A stretch of 33,147 bases of DNA from contig VMGY01000008.1 in assembly GCA_007378955.1 (NCBI GenBank), positions 1 through 33,147 of the forward strand. The letters are read 5' to 3'. A program made the position numbers and the translations under genes. The stretch is from Parcubacteria group bacterium Athens0714_12. GTDB taxonomy: Bacteria > Patescibacteriota > Patescibacteriia > UBA2591 > VMGY01. A model generated the notes under the pieces. It did no database searches and was not told the DNA's origin. It worked only from the letters and a program-made list of their open reading frames with translations. Shown here one piece after another: positions 1 to 6,861 of this stretch (the stretch's first letter is position 1; the number at the start of each line of letters is the position of its first letter).

Positions 1-103
1 TGCATAGATTGTATAGAGTTAATTTTAGCTCTATACCTTAATTCATCCAGCCGCATAGTCAATCCTTTCTAGTGTCAAGTGTATCATGAACGAGTGCAAA
101 AGG

Positions 104-131
104 TTGACATTTATTAAGAAAAAACTATAAT
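104..131 (+). promoter_or_regulatory. sigma70-type promoter for the DHH-like gene
   Basis: A consensus -35 TTGACA (104-109) and a consensus -10 TATAAT (126-131) are separated by 16 bp. Transcription would start near 138, about 25 nt before the ATG at 163. Both hexamers are perfect, so this is one of the strongest promoters in the window. Confidence 0.8.
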
Positions 132-162
132 ATGATAATCTCTTTTTTTGTTAATTTTTTTT

Positions 163-1206
163 ATGAATTCGCCAATTTTTCAAGAAATCCATAAATTACT
201 TAATCAAGCTAATAAAATTTTAATCATTTTTAAAAAAGATTATTCTTTGGATATAATTTCCGCCGCCTTGGCTTTGTTTTTATTTTTAAAAAAATTAGAC
301 AAGGAGGTGGCAATCATTTGCGAAAAAACAGATTTTCCTCCCGAATATTTTTCTTTGCCGCGAATAGAGGAAATAAAAAACAAATTTAATTTTTTGTTAA
401 AATCCTTACTTGCCATTAATACGGCAAAAGCTGAAATAAAAGAGATTAGCTATGCCATGGAAAAAGATAAGCTGGATATTTTTATTGCCCATGAAAAAGG
501 CTGTTTAAGCCCCAAAGAAGTTTCCATTTTTTTTATTTATCCCTTTGACTTGATTTTTGTTCTCGGCACCCAAAATTTGAATTTATTAGGCGAGAATTTT
601 GAAAGTTATAGAAAAATTTTTGAAAAACCGATTATTAATTTTGATTATAAAAAAGAGAATGAAAACTTTGGCCAAATAAATTTTATAGATTCGCAAAGCG
701 CTTCTTGTTCCGAAATGATTTTAGAATTGATCGGTTATTTTAATAAAGATTATTTTTTTGACGAAAAAATAAAAACTTGTTTGTTGAATGGAATGGTCGG
801 CGATGATAAAAACTATTTTGTGCCGATAAAAAGCGGCCTTAATTTAAAACTTTTAGGCAATGCTTTGAGCAATCTTAAATTTAATTCAGAAAAAAATGTT
901 TTTTGGACTCTTTTAAGCCGCGATGATTTCAACGGGGCGGAAGCGCGGGAGAATGATTTGATTTTACTGTCCAAGGGGCTATTAAATTATCTTCGCCAAG
1001 GCAAACTTTTGATTTTATTTTATGAAGATGAATTTAATAAAATAAAAGTTCAGTTTTTCTCGCTGAATAGGGAAATAAATATTTTAGAAAAATTTAAAAT
1101 TTTTAACCCGAGAGGAACTTTTAATTTCGCTGAATTTTCAATAGAAGAAAAAAATTTAATTGAAGCGGAAAATTCAGTGATTGAAAAAATTTTTGAAATT
1201 TTTTAA
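163..1206 (+). CDS. DHH-family phosphoesterase-like protein, catalytic motifs lost
   Basis: The 347-residue protein has the layout of the N-terminal DHH domain of NrnA/RecJ-like phosphoesterases. Residues 16-50 match the first helix-strand block (ANKILII followed by SAALAL and a KLDKEV strand), 130-136 match the VLDT block, and 157-190 match the block that normally reads IDHH, then N..FG..N...SASCSE. The metal ligands are missing: the HxxDxD segment reads KKDYSLD (24-30), the Asp of VLDT is Gly135, and the DHH triad reads DYK (161-163). Those aspartates and histidines bind the two metal ions in active family members, so phosphodiesterase activity is unlikely (inference). I chose the ATG at 163 over a TTG at 148, because the promoter at 104-131 leaves a reasonable leader and family proteins start close to this helix. 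No Shine-Dalgarno is visible. A scaffold or nucleotide-binding role is possible but not shown. Confidence 0.65.
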   Translation: MNSPIFQEIHKLLNQANKILIIFKKDYSLDIISAALALFLFLKKLDKEVAIICEKTDFPPEYFSLPRIEEIKNKFNFLLKSLLAINTAKAEIKEISYAMEKDKLDIFIAHEKGCLSPKEVSIFFIYPFDLIFVLGTQNLNLLGENFESYRKIFEKPIINFDYKKENENFGQINFIDSQSASCSEMILELIGYFNKDYFFDEKIKTCLLNGMVGDDKNYFVPIKSGLNLKLLGNALSNLKFNSEKNVFWTLLSRDDFNGAEARENDLILLSKGLLNYLRQGKLLILFYEDEFNKIKVQFFSLNREINILEKFKIFNPRGTFNFAEFSIEEKNLIEAENSVIEKIFEIF

Positions 1207-1219
1207 ATTCATATTTAAT

Positions 1220-1228
1220 TGCTATAAT
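1220..1228 (+). promoter_or_regulatory. extended -10 promoter for tRNA-Ile
   Basis: TGCTATAAT (1220-1228) is a perfect -10 with the TGn extension. The -35 region at about 1200 is only T-rich. Transcription would begin near 1235, just before the heptad repeat and the tRNA at 1253. Confidence 0.55.
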
Positions 1229-1235
1229 AAAGAGT

Positions 1236-1249
1236 AAGTTATAAGTTAT
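1236..1249 (+). repeat. heptad repeat, two units, next to tRNA-Ile
   Basis: Two perfect tandem copies of AAGTTAT end 3 bp before the 5' end of tRNA-Ile. The same 7-bp unit occurs beside the other two tRNA genes, before rpsT, and inside uvrA and ileS. Confidence 0.7.
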
Positions 1250-1252
1250 CTG

Positions 1253-1328
1253 GGGCATGTAGCTCAGCGGTCAGAGCACTTGACTTATAATCAAGTGGTC
1301 CTGGGTTCAAATCCCAGCATGCCCACCA
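1253..1328 (+). tRNA. tRNA-Ile (anticodon UAU)
   Basis: The 76-nt cloverleaf has acceptor stem GGGCATG/CATGCCC, D stem GCTC/GAGC, anticodon stem CTTGA/TCAAG with loop CTTATAA, and T arm CTGGG-TTCAAAT-CCCAG. The anticodon at the centre of the 7-nt loop is TAT, so it reads the Ile codon AUA. The discriminator is A and the 3' CCA is encoded. Most bacteria read AUA with a CAU-anticodon tRNA modified to lysidine by TilS; an unmodified UAU tRNA is the rarer solution. The flanking heptad repeat ends 3 bp upstream. Confidence 0.93.
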
Positions 1329-1377
1329 ATCACAACTGCATTTGCATGTTTTATGACAATTTATTTATAAGGTAATA

Positions 1378-1422
1378 AACTATATAAAGCCGGGGTCGAT
1401 GGTTTGAATCCATCTACGGTCA
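1378..1422 (+). pseudogene. possible 3' remnant of a tRNA gene
   Basis: The stretch carries a T-arm-like hairpin GATGG-TTTGAAT-CCATC (1398-1414) preceded by GGGTC, like a variable loop, and followed by TACGGTC, like a 3' acceptor strand. No matching 5' acceptor strand (GACCGTA) or anticodon arm is found upstream, and the T loop has T where C56 is expected. It lies 50 nt after tRNA-Ile, so a decayed tandem tRNA is conceivable. Confidence 0.25.
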
Positions 1423-1435
1423 AATCCATCACACA

Positions 1436-1464
1436 TTGACTTTTATATAATTTCGTGGTATCAT
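1436..1464 (+). promoter_or_regulatory. sigma70-type promoter for the small gene at 1523
   Basis: TTGACT (1436-1441) and TATCAT (1459-1464) are spaced 17 bp apart, and a TGG extended -10 element lies at 1456-1458. The start would fall near 1471, giving a leader of about 50 nt that ends in a strong Shine-Dalgarno. Confidence 0.7.
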
Positions 1465-1522
1465 ATTTTTAAATGAGATATAAAAATTTATTAGTATAAA
1501 AAATAAAAAAAGGAGGGGGAAG

Positions 1523-1723
1523 ATGGGGAAAATAATTTTATCGTTGAAAATTCAAGAGGATGTTTTCATTATTAAAGCAGACTCCATCGCCTCCATGTTG
1601 CCGGCGATGAAGAATCTTGCCGAAACATTGAGGAAAAAAAAATTTACAGAAATTTTGGAAAAAGAATTGGATAAAATGGAGCTTTGTTTTGCAAGGGATC
1701 GCACGGGGCTCCAAAGTTGGTAA
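1523..1723 (+). CDS. small protein of unknown function (66 aa)
   Basis: I do not recognise the family. The protein begins with a short beta-like segment (KIILSLKIQEDVFIIKA), followed by an amphipathic, Lys/Glu-rich helical region (residues 29-53) and a short tail with one Cys and a C-terminal Trp. No membrane segment or signal peptide is seen. Expression signals are unusually good: an extended -10 promoter at 1436-1464 and a perfect AGGAGG (1511-1516) six bases before the ATG. Almost all neighbouring housekeeping genes lack such a ribosome-binding site. Those signals, rather than homology, are the reason to call it a gene. It sits alone between tRNA-Ile and the rpsT promoter, with no clear terminator. 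Confidence 0.6.
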   Translation: MGKIILSLKIQEDVFIIKADSIASMLPAMKNLAETLRKKKFTEILEKELDKMELCFARDRTGLQSW

Positions 1724-1786
1724 AATTTTAGATTAGGGGGTCTATTGATAAAATGGGCCCTTTTAATTTAAAAATATAATGGCCGC

Positions 1787-1815
1787 TTGCCAAGAAATAA
1801 AAGAATTGTTATACT
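1787..1815 (+). promoter_or_regulatory. sigma70-type promoter for rpsT
   Basis: TTGCCA (1787-1792), a 17-bp spacer and TATACT (1810-1815), with TGT directly before the -10. The start would be near 1822, leaving an unusually long leader of about 130 nt before rpsT. Confidence 0.65.
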
Positions 1816-1820
1816 AATTT

Positions 1821-1841
1821 AAGTTATTAGTTATAAGTTAA
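1821..1841 (+). repeat. heptad repeat, three units, in the rpsT leader
   Basis: Three tandem 7-bp units (AAGTTAT, TAGTTAT, AAGTTAA). Twenty bases here, AAGTTATTAGTTATAAGTTA (1821-1840), are identical to 6131-6150 beside tRNA-Cys. Confidence 0.65.
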
Positions 1842-1849
1842 TTATTATG

Positions 1850-1944
1850 CCCGATAGTACAACTTCAATAGTTCAGGCTATCGGGGCAATGATATTTTAA
1901 TATTTAATAATAACTTATGAGATTAAAATGATCTCATAAGTTAT
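1850..1944 (+). promoter_or_regulatory. two hairpins in the rpsT 5' leader
   Basis: The first structure pairs CCCGATAG (1850-1857) with CTATCGGG (1878-1885), with a nested AACT/AGTT pairing inside. The second is a perfect 14-bp stem, 1910-1923 with 1931-1944, closed by a 7-nt loop. Its 3' side ends 10 nt before the rpsT ATG, with no Shine-Dalgarno, so it could mask the start region. S20 synthesis is known to be controlled after transcription in E. coli; whether this leader does so is inference. Confidence 0.5.
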
Positions 1945-1954
1945 ACTACCGGGT

Positions 1955-2230
1955 ATGCCGATTAAAAAAGCCGCTTATAAAGCTTTAAGACAAAATAAAA
2001 AAAGAGCTTTAAAAAATAAAGCCGTAAAAAATAAAATTAAATCTTTGGAAAAAAAGTTCGCCAAAGAAATCAAAAATAAAGATAAGGCCAAACTTCAGGC
2101 TGTCTTTTTGCAAATTCAAAAAGCTTTAGATAAAGCGGTTAAAAACGAGATAATCAAAAAGAATAAGGCGAGCAGGAAAAAATCTAGGCTAAGTAAATTT
2201 TTGCGACAAATAGATTCAGTAAAATCTTAG
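1955..2230 (+). CDS. rpsT: 30S ribosomal protein S20
   Basis: This 91-residue, very basic, fully helical protein matches bacterial S20 in length and pattern: MPIKKAAYKALRQNKKRAL at the N-terminus, alternating Lys/Ala heptads through the middle, and the NKASRKKSRLSKFL segment near residues 70-83 that corresponds to the conserved KNxAARKKSRL block. S20 binds 16S rRNA in the body of the small subunit early in assembly. It has its own promoter (1787-1815) and a long structured leader. The 3' end of the gene overlaps the 3' end of holA on the other strand by 47 bp, so the two messages are complementary at their ends. Confidence 0.93.
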   Translation: MPIKKAAYKALRQNKKRALKNKAVKNKIKSLEKKFAKEIKNKDKAKLQAVFLQIQKALDKAVKNEIIKKNKASRKKSRLSKFLRQIDSVKS

Positions 2231-3164
2231 GATTTATTTGAGTAGTTTTAGATTTAAAATCTATATCCAAAAGCTGGGCATAGATTTTTTTTAATTCTTC
2301 CAAAGAATATTTTTGGCTTTGCTGAACCGCTTTTTTTAAAACAAAAGGATGGAGCTTAAAATGCGAATTTATTTCAAACGATTTAATTTTTTTTTCCAGC
2401 AGATCTTTTACTTGAAGCAAAATTTTAAACTGTCTGATTAGCATGGTTAGTAAATATATTGGGCTGATGCCGCTTTCTATTTGTTCGTTAATTAATTTCA
2501 AGGAAACTTTTATATTTTTATTTCCGACCGCGTCGACTAAATTAAAAATATTTTCATCTAATTTCGCTTTAGTCAGCAACTCCACGTCATTCTTATTTAT
2601 CATTTCTTTGCCTTTATAGGCGGATAATTTATTTATTTCCTGGCTCATTTGCCATAAATTATCGCCCACAAAGGCGATGAGCAGATTTAGGGCCTGAAAA
2701 TCAATTTCGCTGTTTTGATTTTTTACTTCATTGACAACCCATTGTTTTAATTTTTCTTCCGAAAGCATGGGAAATTCAAAAACATATTTAATTTTTTTTA
2801 ATTGGCTGATTAAGTCCGGCGCGTTTTTTTTGGCCTTATCCTTCGGGCTTTGTTTTTTTATTTCTTTTTCCCAAAAAATTAAAATCAAATTTTTATCTTC
2901 TTCCAATTTTTTAAACCATGGCGACAATTCGTCCAAAATATTTTTTTTAAAGCTTTTCGCGTTTTCTAAAATAACCATTTTTTTCTTGGTTAAAAAACTA
3001 TGGGTGAAAAGCGCGTTTTTTAATTTATCCAGGGAAACATTTTCCTCGTCAAAAATAAAAATATTCCCTCCGCTTTTATCAATTTCCCTTTTGAATTTTT
3101 CTTTTAATTGATTTAATTTGCCGCGGGAAGAATAAGTATTCTGGCCATGAAGAAAGATAATCAT
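2184..3164 (-). CDS. holA: DNA polymerase III subunit delta
   Basis: The 326-residue protein has the HolA pattern. It starts MIIFLHGQNTYSSRGKLNQL, the counterpart of the P-loop-like strand and helix of clamp-loader subunits, followed by a NIFIFDEE strand. KKMVILENAKSF and NLILIFWEKE match the conserved strands of the AAA+ fold. Residues 140-210 form the lid region, with the typical GDNLWQMSQEINKL motif, and the C-terminal collar helices follow (SPIYLLTMLIRQFKILLQVK). Delta opens the beta sliding clamp within the DnaX clamp loader. The stop codon TAG (2184-2186) lies inside the convergent rpsT gene. The gene is 79 bp downstream of polA, with a possible promoter in the gap, so both co-transcription and independent expression are possible. 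Confidence 0.85.
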   Translation of the reverse strand: MIIFLHGQNTYSSRGKLNQLKEKFKREIDKSGGNIFIFDEENVSLDKLKNALFTHSFLTKKKMVILENAKSFKKNILDELSPWFKKLEEDKNLILIFWEKEIKKQSPKDKAKKNAPDLISQLKKIKYVFEFPMLSEEKLKQWVVNEVKNQNSEIDFQALNLLIAFVGDNLWQMSQEINKLSAYKGKEMINKNDVELLTKAKLDENIFNLVDAVGNKNIKVSLKLINEQIESGISPIYLLTMLIRQFKILLQVKDLLEKKIKSFEINSHFKLHPFVLKKAVQQSQKYSLEELKKIYAQLLDIDFKSKTTQINPKILLNLFVAKIYLA

Positions 3165-3209
3165 AATCTAAGATACTAATAAATACTTAATGATACGAAT
3201 AAAATTGAA

Positions 3210-3236
3210 ATTATATTTGTAATTTGCGCAATGCAA
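3210..3236 (-). promoter_or_regulatory. possible promoter for holA
   Basis: On the minus strand TTGCAT (3231-3236) and a perfect TATAAT (3210-3215) lie 15 bp apart, between the polA stop and the holA start. The spacing is short, so this is tentative. Confidence 0.35.
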
Positions 3237-3243
3237 TTTATAA

Positions 3244-5988
3244 TTAATAGCTCGTCATTTCGCCCCAGTTATTTCCTATTTTTATTTCCACTTCAATCGG
3301 CGCTTTTATTTTGATTATATTTTCCATAATGTCTTTTATTTTTTTAATCTTTTCTTCCATCTTTTCTTTTTTTATTTCAAAAACCAATTCATCGTGCACT
3401 TGCAAAAGCATTTTTATTGAATCGTCTTTTTCTATAAGCTTGGAATGAATTTCAATCATCGCTAATTTTATCAAATCAGCCGCCAGCCCCTGAACAGGCA
3501 TATTAATCGCCATTCTTTCCGCCGCTTTTCTGATTTGGTCTATATTGGAAGCGATTTCCGGCAAATAACGTTTTCTGCCGAATAAAGTTTCCGCGTAACC
3601 CAATTTTTTGGCTAAAGCAATGGTTTGCTCGATATAATCTTTAACCCCTGTGTAAATTTTAAAATATTCGTTAATGAAATTTTCCGCTTCCGCCAAAGAA
3701 AAATCAGCCGCTTCCGCCAATCCCTTGCTGCCAATGCCATACTGAATGCCAAAATTTACCGTCTTAGCCACCCGCCTCATGCTTGGTGTAACTTCTTCAA
3801 GCAGGCGATTGTAAATTTCCGCCGCTGTCCGAGCATGGATATCTTCGCCTTTTCGGAAAGATTCAAGCATTCTCTGGTCATTAGCCAATGAAGCGATAAT
3901 TCTTAATTCAATTTGCGAATAATCAATTGAAACCAATTCATAGCCCTTTTCCACGATAAAAGCTTTTCTTATCTGATTTCCCAATTCAGTTTTAATGGGA
4001 ATGTTTTGTAAATTCGGCTTGGAAGAAGATAGCCGGCCGGTAGCAGTGATTGTTTGGTTAAAGCTGGTGTGGACCCTTTTTGTTTTTTGATTGATTAATT
4101 TAGGCAAGGCATCTATATAAGTTGATTTTAATTTAGACAATTCCCTGTAATGGGAAATTAAATTTATAATCGGATGCCTTTTTTTTAATTTTTCCAGCTC
4201 GCTGGCCGCGGTTGACAGGCCGGTTTTTCCTTTTCTGATTTCATAAGAAGAGATTTTTAATTTTTCAAACAATATTTCTTTTAATTGCCCGGGGGAATTG
4301 ATATTAAACGGACAACCGGCCAATTGATGAATTTCATCTTGTATTTTTTTAATTTTTTCTTCCGCTTTATTTGATAAATTTTTTAATAAATCAATATCAA
4401 TCTTGATGCCGTTTTTTTCCATTTCAGCCAAAATAGGAATGAGTGGAATTTCTATTTTTTCAAAAACGCTTTTAACTTTTTCTTCTTCTAATTTTTTTTC
4501 TAAATTTTTCATTAAACGAAAAGTATAATCCGCGTCTTCGCAAGAATAATAAGACAAATTTTCCAAAGGAACCGATTCCATGGTCATTTGATTTTTGCCC
4601 TTTTTGCCGATTAAACTTTCAATGCTGATTTTTTGGTGGCCGAATTCATTAAAAGTCAGAGAGTCTAAATCATGCGCTCTTGAACCCGGATTTAAAAGAT
4701 AGGAGGCGATCATCGTGTCGAAATTTATTCCTTTCAAATCAATGCCGCTTTCTCTCAAAATTTCCAAATCATATTTGATATTGTGCCCGCATTTTTTAAT
4801 TTCCGGATTTTCCAAAATCGGTTTTAAATCATTTTTGATTTCAAGAAGCAAATCTTTAACGCTGACAAAATAAGCCATCCCGGCTTGCCAGCAAAAACTG
4901 ATACCCAGCAATTTAACTTTAAAAGGGTCCAAACCGGTTGTTTCGGTGTCTATGACAAACAATTTTTCCTTTCGTATTTTTTCCATAAAATCTTTAAAAT
5001 CCGTTTTGTTATTTATCAAATAATAATTTTCTTTTTTCGCCGCGGATTTTTTTTCTTTCTCGTCTTCCAAAAGGGAACTCTGGTGGAAGATATGGACTTC
5101 TTTGGAAAAAGGAATTTTAGACAGTAAGCTTCTAAATTCCAATTCTTGAAACAATTTGATTATTTTTTCTTTATTAAATTCTTTCATTTCGCAATCTTTT
5201 AAATTAATATCTATGGGAACGTCTTTAATAATTGTCACTAATTTTTTACTCAAGAAGGCGTCCTTTTTGCGTTCTAAAAGCAGTTTTTTTATTCTTTCGG
5301 TTATTTCATATTTTTTAATTATTTTTCCTTCTAAAAATTTATAAAGATTTTCCAAGGAACCGAAAGTTTTAATCAGCTCTATGGCGGTTTTTTCTCCAAT
5401 TCCCTTGACGCCGGCGATATTATCCGAAGGGTCGCCTTTTAAAGCCTTGAAATCAATTAATTGTTCCGGCTTTAATCCGCCATAACGTTCTTGCACGGCT
5501 TTTTGGTTGTAAATCACCGTATCAACAATTCCTTTTTTTAAGGTAAAAACTCTGGTTTTTTCATTGACTAACTGCAAAGCGTCCAAATCCCCGGTGACGA
5601 TAATATTTTCAAATCCTTCAATTTCGCCTTTTTTACTTAAAGCGCCAATGAGGTCATCAGCTTCATAACCGGCCTTTTCAAAAATAGAAACATTAAAAGC
5701 GTTTAAAAGCTTTTTGACGATAGGTATTTGGTCATAAAATTCCTGCGCTTGCTTGACGCGCGTTGCTTTATATTCTTTGCATTCCTGATGTCTGAAAGTC
5801 GGCTCTTTCCGGTCAAAAGCCACCGCCAAATAATCTGGTTTTAAATCCCTTAAAGCTTTCAGGAAAATTAAAGTAAAGCCATAAACAGCATTAAGCAATT
5901 CACCCTTTTTATTGCTTAAAGGCGGTATGGCGTGCCAAGCCCGATGAAGCAGGGCGTGGCCGTCAACAATAACAAATTTTTTAGCCAT
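3244..5988 (-). CDS. polA: DNA polymerase I with 5'-3' and 3'-5' exonuclease domains
   Basis: The 914-residue protein has all three Pol I domains. Residues 1-290 are the flap (5'-3') nuclease, with the acidic metal-site blocks FVIVDGHALLHRAW, AFDRKEPTFRH, YEADDLIGAL, VTGDLDALQL and GDPSDNIAGVKGIG. Residues about 335-500 are the proofreading domain with an intact DEDD site: VIDTETTGLDP (D and E near 344-346), NIKYDLEIL and the YSCEDAD block. The polymerase domain has motif A (IDYSQIELR, near 691), motif B (RRVAKTVNFGIQYG) and motif C (QVHDELVFE, near 864). It fills gaps, removes RNA primers and completes excision repair, as UvrA on the other strand would require. Many bacterial Pol I enzymes have lost the proofreading residues; this one keeps them. 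No Shine-Dalgarno is visible, and a terminator lies just upstream. Confidence 0.96.
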   Translation of the reverse strand: MAKKFVIVDGHALLHRAWHAIPPLSNKKGELLNAVYGFTLIFLKALRDLKPDYLAVAFDRKEPTFRHQECKEYKATRVKQAQEFYDQIPIVKKLLNAFNVSIFEKAGYEADDLIGALSKKGEIEGFENIIVTGDLDALQLVNEKTRVFTLKKGIVDTVIYNQKAVQERYGGLKPEQLIDFKALKGDPSDNIAGVKGIGEKTAIELIKTFGSLENLYKFLEGKIIKKYEITERIKKLLLERKKDAFLSKKLVTIIKDVPIDINLKDCEMKEFNKEKIIKLFQELEFRSLLSKIPFSKEVHIFHQSSLLEDEKEKKSAAKKENYYLINNKTDFKDFMEKIRKEKLFVIDTETTGLDPFKVKLLGISFCWQAGMAYFVSVKDLLLEIKNDLKPILENPEIKKCGHNIKYDLEILRESGIDLKGINFDTMIASYLLNPGSRAHDLDSLTFNEFGHQKISIESLIGKKGKNQMTMESVPLENLSYYSCEDADYTFRLMKNLEKKLEEEKVKSVFEKIEIPLIPILAEMEKNGIKIDIDLLKNLSNKAEEKIKKIQDEIHQLAGCPFNINSPGQLKEILFEKLKISSYEIRKGKTGLSTAASELEKLKKRHPIINLISHYRELSKLKSTYIDALPKLINQKTKRVHTSFNQTITATGRLSSSKPNLQNIPIKTELGNQIRKAFIVEKGYELVSIDYSQIELRIIASLANDQRMLESFRKGEDIHARTAAEIYNRLLEEVTPSMRRVAKTVNFGIQYGIGSKGLAEAADFSLAEAENFINEYFKIYTGVKDYIEQTIALAKKLGYAETLFGRKRYLPEIASNIDQIRKAAERMAINMPVQGLAADLIKLAMIEIHSKLIEKDDSIKMLLQVHDELVFEIKKEKMEEKIKKIKDIMENIIKIKAPIEVEIKIGNNWGEMTSY

Positions 5989-6016
5989 ATTCCCATTTTA
6001 CCCTTTTTTCTCAAAT

Positions 6017-6036
6017 AAAAAAAGCCCCTCGGGCTT
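6017..6036 (-). terminator. rho-independent terminator upstream of polA
   Basis: On the minus strand AAGCCC, loop GAG, GGGCTT is followed by seven T. It would end transcription coming from tRNA-Cys and isolate polA. Confidence 0.7.
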
Positions 6037-6109
6037 AATATAAAAAATGATTAAATTATTGATTTTGATTGTTTGCTGCCAGTCCAAGGCTGGCGAACCA
6101 TGAGCTGGC

Positions 6110-6151
6110 AAGTTGTTTGTTATTGGTTGTAAGTTATTAGTTATAAGTTAC
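6110..6151 (+). repeat. heptad repeat, six units, next to tRNA-Cys
   Basis: Six in-phase 7-bp units run without interruption: AAGTTGT, TTGTTAT, TGGTTGT, AAGTTAT, TAGTTAT, AAGTTAC. The array ends 2 bp from the encoded CCA end of tRNA-Cys (which is on the minus strand). This is the longest array in the window. Confidence 0.75.
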
Positions 6152-6153
6152 CC

Positions 6154-6228
6154 TGGAGGTGCCGGTGGGATTTGAACCCACGAATAACAGTTTTGCAGAC
6201 TGTTGCCTTACCACTTGGCTACGGCACC
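6154..6228 (-). tRNA. tRNA-Cys (anticodon GCA)
   Basis: On the minus strand the acceptor stem GGTGCCG pairs with CGGCACC. The anticodon arm ACAGT-CTGCAAA-ACTGT has GCA at the centre, and the T arm is GTGGG-TTCAAAT-CCCAC. The discriminator is U73, the known identity base for Cys, and CCA is encoded. It has its own promoter at 6241-6269. Confidence 0.95.
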
Positions 6229-6240
6229 TTAATTAATTAA

Positions 6241-6269
6241 ATATTAACAAAAGATTTTTTTTAAGGCAA
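6241..6269 (-). promoter_or_regulatory. promoter for tRNA-Cys
   Basis: On the minus strand TTGCCT (6264-6269) and TAATAT (6241-6246) are exactly 17 bp apart. The start falls near 6234, six bases before the mature tRNA. Confidence 0.65.
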
Positions 6270-6303
6270 ACTCGGCAGTACCGGATTGTCCTATCGGGCA
6301 AAC

Positions 6304-6326
6304 AAAAAAAGGTCCGAAGACCTTTT
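6304..6326 (-). terminator. rho-independent terminator after the 106-aa gene
   Basis: On the minus strand AAAAGGTC, loop TTCG, GACC is followed by seven T. The closing C(UUCG)G tetraloop is exceptionally stable. It ends the two-gene unit 6836-6346. Confidence 0.8.
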
Positions 6327-6345
6327 ATAAAGAATCAAAATCAAA

Positions 6346-6666
6346 TTACATTTCGCTTTCTGAATTTTCCGAAATTCCCAAATCGTCTAAATTTTCTTCC
6401 CCTTTTGATTCTTCCAATCCTTTTTCTTCCTGTTCAATGACATCGTCCCATTCTTCCGTATCTTTGCCGACCAAAGCTTTTAATTTGCTTTTGAAATTTT
6501 GGTTGAATTCTTTAATAAGCTCGGAGTCTTTTTGGAAAACTTTGATTAATTTTTCCAAGGAATCTTTCGGCAGAATAGGCAAAAATATCAAAAGATCGTT
6601 CTGATCTTCCAATGAAATTTCAGACTGGTTTAAAATTTGTCGCAATTCTTCAAGAAGTCTAGACAT
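6346..6666 (-). CDS. acidic hypothetical protein (106 aa)
   Basis: I do not recognise a characterised family. The first 65 residues look helical and amphipathic (LLEELRQIL, LPKDSLEKLIKVFQKD, ELIKEFNQNFKSKLKAL), with a central hydrophobic NDLLIFLPILP segment. Residues 70-106 are strongly acidic and probably disordered (EEWDD, EQEEKGLEESKGEEN). Proteins of similar composition (helical block of the type LPEEELEKLIELFEKDPEL plus an acidic tail) recur in CPR genomes, as far as I can recall, without a known role. It is the second gene of a unit with the 52-aa protein 11 bp upstream and ends just before a strong terminator. Confidence 0.65.
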   Translation of the reverse strand: MSRLLEELRQILNQSEISLEDQNDLLIFLPILPKDSLEKLIKVFQKDSELIKEFNQNFKSKLKALVGKDTEEWDDVIEQEEKGLEESKGEENLDDLGISENSESEM

Positions 6667-6677
6667 TTTTTTCTTTT

Positions 6678-6836
6678 TTATCGTCTATCGGCGTATATCT
6701 CTGCCCTCCTTTTCATTTCAGTGTCTTGGTTGATTTCTTTCAATAGTTCAAGAGTCGCTTCTTTGATAACCAAATTATTTTCTTGGTTTTCTTTTTCCAC
6801 ATTTTCCATTCCTCCAAATAATTCCGGGTTAGGCAT
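6678..6836 (-). CDS. small hypothetical protein (52 aa)
   Basis: An ATG-to-TAA frame of 52 codons begins MPNPELFGGMENVEKENQEN and ends MKRRAEIYADRR. The second half (KEATLELLKEINQDTEMKRR) looks like a single charged helix. I do not recognise the family. Support for a real gene is contextual: it follows a near-perfect minus-strand promoter (6961-6989) and a structured leader, and the next gene starts 11 bp after its stop. There is no Shine-Dalgarno at its start. It could be a small regulator or partner of the acidic 106-aa protein, which is inference only. Confidence 0.55.
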   Translation of the reverse strand: MPNPELFGGMENVEKENQENNLVIKEATLELLKEINQDTEMKRRAEIYADRR

Positions 6837-6861
6837 AAAATTTATTTAATTAATTTTTTAC

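Noticed and set aside
11-36. Hairpin GTATAGAG/CTCTATAC at the left edge
   Set aside because: No T tract and no upstream gene visible in the window; it may be the end of something outside, so it is not called as a terminator.
2731-3111. Plus-strand 126-codon frame inside holA
   Set aside because: Phe/Ser/Lys-rich antisense shadow of a well-supported holA.
6637-6849. Plus-strand 70-codon frame
   Set aside because: Overlaps the 52-aa minus-strand gene, which has promoter and operon context; the plus frame has neither.
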